Source: Pseudonocardia sulfidoxydans NBRC 16205
GTDB taxonomy: Bacteria; Actinomycetota; Actinomycetes; Mycobacteriales; Pseudonocardiaceae
Reading direction: 5' to 3'
Length of the DNA: 64,000 bases
NCBI RefSeq assembly: GCF_007989085.1
Contig: NZ_BJVJ01000006.1
Coordinates: 62,001 to 126,000 of the forward strand
The position numbers and the translations under genes were made by a program. The first letter of the stretch is position 1. The number at the start of each line of letters is the position of its first letter. The notes below the pieces were generated by a model. That model made no database searches. It was given only the letters and a program-made list of their open reading frames with translations, and was not told the DNA's origin. This document shows positions 60,613-64,000 of this stretch, piece after piece.

Positions 60613-61143
60613 TCACGGCCAGCGGCGATGGTGGATGTCCTCGGACATGCGGACCACCGCGTAGTAGAACTCCAACGTCACCCGGAAGAGGATCAGGTAG
60701 AACAGCGCGACCACGGCGCCCAGCACGAGGGCGAGAATGCCGCCCAGCGCGCCGTTGCCGATGAAGCCGGTGACGATCGCCGCCAGCCAGCCGAGGCCGA
60801 TCACGACCATGCCGATGATGTAGAGCACCTTCACGACGACAGGCGTCGCGAAGTAGTTGAAGTCGAAGTCGAACAGGGCGCCGAAGAAGTTCTTGCCCGG
60901 CGGCAGACCGCTCGACGGGCCGGGCCCACCCGGTCCCCCGTACCCGGGGGGCGGGCCGCCGTAGCCGGGGGGCGGGCCCGCGGGCGGACCGTATCCGGGC
61001 GCGCCCGCCGGCTGCTGTGTCTGCTGGCCCCAGTCCGGCGGCGGGTTGTACTGGGTGGGCTGGTCCTGCCAGCCGCCCGCCGGGTCCTGCGGCTGCTGAG
61101 GCTGCCGGCCGTGGTTCTCCGGGTTTTCCGGGTCCTGGCTCAT
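60613..61143 (-). CDS. DUF4282-like membrane protein with Q/P/G-rich N-terminus
   Basis: 176 residues. A P/G/Q/Y-rich N-terminal stretch (about 80 residues, GPPPGYGGPPPGYGG) is followed by FDFDFNYFATPVVVKVLYIIGMVVIGLGW and a second helix; FRVTLEFYYAVVRMSEDI closes the domain. This matches DUF4282. ATG has GGAG upstream. Function unknown. Confidence 0.72.
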   Translation of the reverse strand: MSQDPENPENHGRQPQQPQDPAGGWQDQPTQYNPPPDWGQQTQQPAGAPGYGPPAGPPPGYGGPPPGYGGPGGPGPSSGLPPGKNFFGALFDFDFNYFATPVVVKVLYIIGMVVIGLGWLAAIVTGFIGNGALGGILALVLGAVVALFYLILFRVTLEFYYAVVRMSEDIHHRRWP

Positions 61144-61253
61144 GTCGCTCCGATCGCAGACGGTGGTGATCAGGGCGGATCATGCCGGGATCGTGGGGCG
61201 ACGTCCGGATGAAACGGTCACGCACCCGGGTGAAGCAGCTCCCCCTCCCCCAC

Positions 61254-61359
61254 CGAACGTGTCACCAGAACCGCCGACTCGCGCTGATCACACGCTCGAT
61301 CGTCGACCGGCCCGCGAACGTGTCACCAGCGCCGACCGGGCGCGCTCATGACACGTTCG
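61254..61359. repeat. Pair of 45-nt palindromic repeats, family A, locus 3
   Basis: Copy 1, 61254-61298, has a degraded inner arm; copy 2, 61315-61359, has arms CGAACGTGTCACCAGCGC and GCGCTCATGACACGTTCG with a 9-base loop. Spacing 16 bases. Intergenic, between the DUF4282 start and the RDD gene end. Confidence 0.85.
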
Positions 61360-61380
61360 GCAGCGAAGCCCGGACGCATC

Positions 61381-61413
61381 ACGGCCCCGGCACCACGAGG
61401 GTGCCGGGGCCGT
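61381..61413 (-). terminator. Hairpin terminator after the RDD-family gene
   Basis: Perfect 14-bp stem ACGGCCCCGGCACC and complement, loop ACGAG, beginning 17 bases after the stop. Confidence 0.8.
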
Positions 61414-61430
61414 GGAGGCGGAACCGGGTC

Positions 61431-62264
61431 CTACTGCGACTTGATGACGATCGTCGCTGCCCACTTGTCGTGCAGGGCACGGCGCAGCGGCTGGTCGGTG
61501 AGCACCGAGATGCCGTCGGCCAGGCTGAAGACCAGCACGAGGAGGCTGATCAGGCCGAGGCCGACGACGTCGACGAACGCGAGCAGACCGACGACGCCGT
61601 AGATGCCCGGGTAGATGAGCGCCCGCTTGATCAGCGTGGCGCTGTCGGGCTTGCTGCCGTCGGGCGCGACCAGGCGGGTCTTCATGACCATTTTGCCGAG
61701 GGTCTGGCCGTTGCGGGAGTGCATCAGGTAGTCGTAGGCCGCGTAGGCCAGACCCGCGATGACGTAGGTGAGCACCGCCGCGATGACGAAGCCCGTGCCA
61801 CCCCTGACGGCGCCTGTCGCGATGTCGACCGACACCGACGAGACGAAGATCGCGGCCAGGATGAAGCTGAGGATCCAGTAGACGACGCCGTAGAGGACGC
61901 CGTCGATGATGCGGCCGACGAGCCGCTCCCACCACTCCGGGATGGGGCCCGGGGCGCCCGGCGGGACGGGCTGGGGCGCGGCGCCGTAGCCGGGCTGGCC
62001 GTAGGGCGGCTGCCCGTACGGCTGCTGCGGCGGGTAACCGGGCTGCTGGCCGTAGGGCTGCTGGGGGTAGCCCTGCTGCTGGTACGGCTGCTGCTGGTAG
62101 CCCTGTTGCGGGTATCCCTGCTGGGGGTAGCCCTGCTGCGGATACCCCTGCTGCGGGTAGCCGGGCGGCGGGTAGCCACCCTGCTGCGGATCCCCCTGAC
62201 CGGGGGGCGGACCGTAGCCCGGCGCGGGCTGACCCTGCCACTGAGGGTCGGAGGGTGACGTCAT
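61431..62264 (-). CDS. RDD-family membrane protein with (GYPQQ)n N-terminus
   Basis: 277 residues. The first 115 consist of GYPQQ-type repeats (15-bp DNA units around 62050-62170), then an RDD domain: [20 protein letters not shown] starts it, [15 protein letters not shown] carries the conserved region, and [11 protein letters not shown] ends it. Three helices. ATG follows TACCTT by 7 bases. RDD proteins are of uncertain, possibly transport, function. Confidence 0.85.
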   Translation of the reverse strand: MTSPSDPQWQGQPAPGYGPPPGQGDPQQGGYPPPGYPQQGYPQQGYPQQGYPQQGYQQQPYQQQGYPQQPYGQQPGYPPQQPYGQPPYGQPGYGAAPQPVPPGAPGPIPEWWERLVGRIIDGVLYGVVYWILSFILAAIFVSSVSVDIATGAVRGGTGFVIAAVLTYVIAGLAYAAYDYLMHSRNGQTLGKMVMKTRLVAPDGSKPDSATLIKRALIYPGIYGVVGLLAFVDVVGLGLISLLVLVFSLADGISVLTDQPLRRALHDKWAATIVIKSQ

Positions 62265-62329
62265 GCGCCGAAAGGTAAGCAGACGTCCGTTCCCTGTCCA
62301 GATGCCGGCACGAACCGTGACGTCGAACG

Positions 62330-63310
62330 TCAGTTCTCACCCAGTCGAGCGGCGATTTCCGTGGCCCAGTACGTGAGGACGATGTCGGCGCCCGCTCGTC
62401 GTATACCTGTGACGGTTTCGAGGACGGCGCGGTCGCGGTCGATCCAGCCGTTGGCGGCGGCGGCCTCGATCATCGCGTACTCCCCCGACACCTGGTAGGC
62501 GGCGACGGGGACGTCGGCGACGTCGGCGACGGAGCGCAGCACGTCGAGGTAGGCCATGGCGGGCTTGACCATCACCATGTCGGCGCCCTCTTCGAGGTCG
62601 AGGGCGAGCTCGCGCAGCGCCTCGCGGAGGTTGGCGCCGTCCTGCTGGTAGGTCTTGCGGTCGCCCCGCAGCTGTGACTCGACGGCTTCCCGGAAGGGGC
62701 CGTAGAAGGCGGAGGAGTACTTGGCGGTGTAGGCGAGGATGCCGGTGTCGGGGAACCCGGCGGCGTCGAGCGCGTCGCGGATGACGCCGACCTGGCCGTC
62801 CATCATGCCGCTGGGGCCGAGGAGGTCGGCGCCCGACTCGGCCTGGGCGACGCCCATCTCGGCGTAGATCGCGAGGGTGGCGTCGTTGTCGACGCGGCCG
62901 CGGTCGTCGAGGACGCCGCAGTGGCCGTGGTCGGTGAACTCGTCGAGGCACGTGTCGGCCATCAGCACGGTGGCGTCGCCGATCTCGGCCTTCACGTCGC
63001 GCAGCGCGACGTTGAGGACGCCGTCGGGGTCGGCCCCGGCGCTGCCGCGGGCGTCGCGCACCGCGGGCACCCCGAACAGCATGAGCCCGCCGACGCCCGC
63101 CCCGGCCGCTTCGGCGGCGGCCTTGCGCAGCGAGTCGCGGGTGTGCTGGACGACCCCGGGCATCGACGCGATCGGCACCGGCTCGGACGCGTCCTCCTTG
63201 ACGAACATGGGGAGGACGAGGTGGCGCGGGGCGAGGTCGGTCTCGGCGACGAGCCGGCGCATCGCGGGGGTGGTGCGGAGCCGGCGCGGGCGCTGCGCGG
63301 GGAAAGCCAT
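62330..63310 (-). CDS. hemB: Delta-aminolevulinic acid dehydratase (porphobilinogen synthase)
   Basis: TIM-barrel enzyme condensing two ALA molecules, 326 residues. Schiff-base lysines are K197 in [13 protein letters not shown] and K249 in [12 protein letters not shown]. The metal loop reads [15 protein letters not shown], with Asp where zinc enzymes have Cys, so a magnesium-type enzyme is likely. ATG follows TAGGCT by 6 bases (leaderless). Confidence 0.96.
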   Translation of the reverse strand: MAFPAQRPRRLRTTPAMRRLVAETDLAPRHLVLPMFVKEDASEPVPIASMPGVVQHTRDSLRKAAAEAAGAGVGGLMLFGVPAVRDARGSAGADPDGVLNVALRDVKAEIGDATVLMADTCLDEFTDHGHCGVLDDRGRVDNDATLAIYAEMGVAQAESGADLLGPSGMMDGQVGVIRDALDAAGFPDTGILAYTAKYSSAFYGPFREAVESQLRGDRKTYQQDGANLREALRELALDLEEGADMVMVKPAMAYLDVLRSVADVADVPVAAYQVSGEYAMIEAAAANGWIDRDRAVLETVTGIRRAGADIVLTYWATEIAARLGEN

Positions 63311-63352
63311 CGCCCGAGCCTACGACTGCCCCGAACACCCCCGCCGACGACC

Positions 63353-63531
63353 CGCGCGCAACCTCATCGCTGTCCGGCGGCGGGAATACAGCCGTCAGGT
63401 TGCGCGCGATCTGTCGGCCGCAACCTCACGGCTGTCCGCGGCGGAGATACAGCCGTCAGGTTGCGCGCGATCTGTCGGCCGCAACCTCACGGCTGGCCGC
63501 GGCGCCGGGAACAGCAGTGAGGTTGCGCCCG
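63353..63531. repeat. Three hairpin repeats of family B in tandem
   Basis: Units at about 63353-63408, 63418-63470 and 63479-63531, each of form CAACCTCACGGCTGT ... ACAGCCGTCAGGTTG with a GC-rich loop; flanking GCGCGC pairs in unit 1. The connector GATCTGTCGGC between units 1/2 and 2/3 is identical. Between hemB and hemD. Confidence 0.85.
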
Positions 63532-63540
63532 GAGACGCCG

Positions 63541-63576
63541 CGGGCGGCCACCCCCGGTGAGGGGAGTGGCCGCCCG
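63541..63576 (-). terminator. Hairpin terminator after hemD
   Basis: 11-bp stem CGGGCGGCCAC and complement, with an inner CCCC/GGGG pairing, starting 18 bases after the hemD stop. Confidence 0.75.
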
Positions 63577-63593
63577 TGGGACGGAGACCAGGC

Positions 63594-64000
63594 TCAGCGC
63601 CTGCGCGCCTTGGCCTTCTTCGGCGGCGGCAGCGCACCCTCGGCGCGCAGCTTGGCGGCGTGCGCGGCCAGGGCGTCGACCAGCGACGGGACCAGCGCGT
63701 GCTCGGGCTGCACGTCGACGCGCAGGCCGAACTCGCGGGCGGTCTCGGCGGTGGCCGGGCCGATGCACGCGACGAGTGTGCGAGCGTGCGGCTTGCCGGC
63801 GATACCCACCAGGTTCCGGACGGTCGACGACGAGGTGAAGCACACGGCGTCGAAGCCACCGGTCTTGATGGCCTCGCGGATCGGCGCGGGCGGCGGGGCG
63901 GCCCGGACCGTCCGGTAGGCGGTGACGTCGTCGATCTCCCAGCCGCGGTCGCGCAGGCCGGCGGCGAGGGTCTCGGTGGCGATGTCGGCGCGCGGGAGCA
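63594..64000 (-). CDS. hemD: Uroporphyrinogen-III synthase (HemD), C-terminal part, cut by the window edge
   Basis: Open frame running off the right edge; 135 codons visible. LPRADIATETLAAGLRDRGWEIDDVTAYRTVRA and DAVCFTSSSTVRNL are HemD motifs, followed by CIGPATAETAREFGLRVDV. The tail is basic (PPPKKAKARRR). In Actinobacteria this domain is usually fused behind a CobA-type uroporphyrinogen methyltransferase; that part would be outside the window. Confidence 0.88.
   Translation of the reverse strand, partial: LPRADIATETLAAGLRDRGWEIDDVTAYRTVRAAPPPAPIREAIKTGGFDAVCFTSSSTVRNLVGIAGKPHARTLVACIGPATAETAREFGLRVDVQPEHALVPSLVDALAAHAAKLRAEGALPPPKKAKARRR

Noticed and set aside
63353..63531. CRISPR-like array
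   Set aside because: Units are hairpins with constant connectors and no unique spacers; only three units and no cas genes.

Overview
The window looks like chromosomal DNA of a high-GC actinomycete, most likely a Pseudonocardiales member such as Pseudonocardia. This rests on strong G/C bias at third codon positions, mycobacterial-type KorAB, a menaquinone-dependent gene set, a BldC regulator, an MgtA-type mannosyltransferase, and many genes that start a few bases after a TANNNT -10 box (leaderless mRNAs). The genus is inferred, not shown. No rRNA, tRNA, IS element, prophage or CRISPR array was seen. Accessory signal sits mainly between genes, as several families of short palindromic repeats.

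Layout. 1-7.1 kb: htpX (cut by the left edge), a PaaI-type thioesterase, an enoyl-CoA hydratase, korA-korB (2-oxoglutarate:ferredoxin oxidoreductase), a decayed DHFR-family gene, padR with a perfect palindromic operator, and a SnoaL-like protein. 7.4-25 kb: a polyprenyl diphosphate synthase and the complete complex I operon nuoA-nuoN, read leftwards, with a 0.6-kb leader region carrying a Rex-type operator. 25-33 kb: menG, two GT4 glycosyltransferases (one MgtA-like), an EamA transporter, a DUF3592 protein, isochorismate synthase and menD. 33-43 kb: a 2,2-dialkylglycine decarboxylase, an ABC-F ATPase, a cysteine-less HesB-like protein, an aldo/keto reductase, a repeat-filled gap, a DUF998 protein, an ABC exporter, an ANTAR protein, menB and a PDZ-Lon protease. 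43-50 kb: hrpB, menE, a secreted protein, menA, a DUF4229 protein and bldC. 50-64 kb: a MinD-like ATPase with a very long disordered N-terminus, the cytochrome c maturation genes ccsB-resB-ccdA-resA, a phosphoglycerate-mutase-like gene, hemL, three Q/G/Y/P-rich membrane proteins, hemB and the 3' end of hemD.

Functionally this is a respiratory neighbourhood. It holds reduced-ferredoxin production (KorAB), NADH:menaquinone oxidoreductase (Nuo), menaquinone synthesis (MenF, D, E, B, A, G and a prenyl-chain synthase), cytochrome c assembly (Res/Ccs) and tetrapyrrole synthesis (HemL, B, D). MenC, MenH and the menaquinone saturase MenJ are not in the window. The Rex-type site upstream of nuoA suggests NADH/NAD+ control of complex I.

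Most unusual features: (1) three tiny ORFs (20, 25 and 25 codons) placed exactly between nuoC/D, nuoD/E and nuoE/F, each joined to both neighbours by 4-base overlaps; (2) a 45-nt palindromic element that occurs as spaced pairs at three loci; (3) a second hairpin family in arrays of two and three, a third as two near-identical perfect palindromes, and a fourth with three 65-nt copies in one gap; (4) a transporter gene whose only plausible start is ATC; (5) a candidate structured RNA beside the Rex site.
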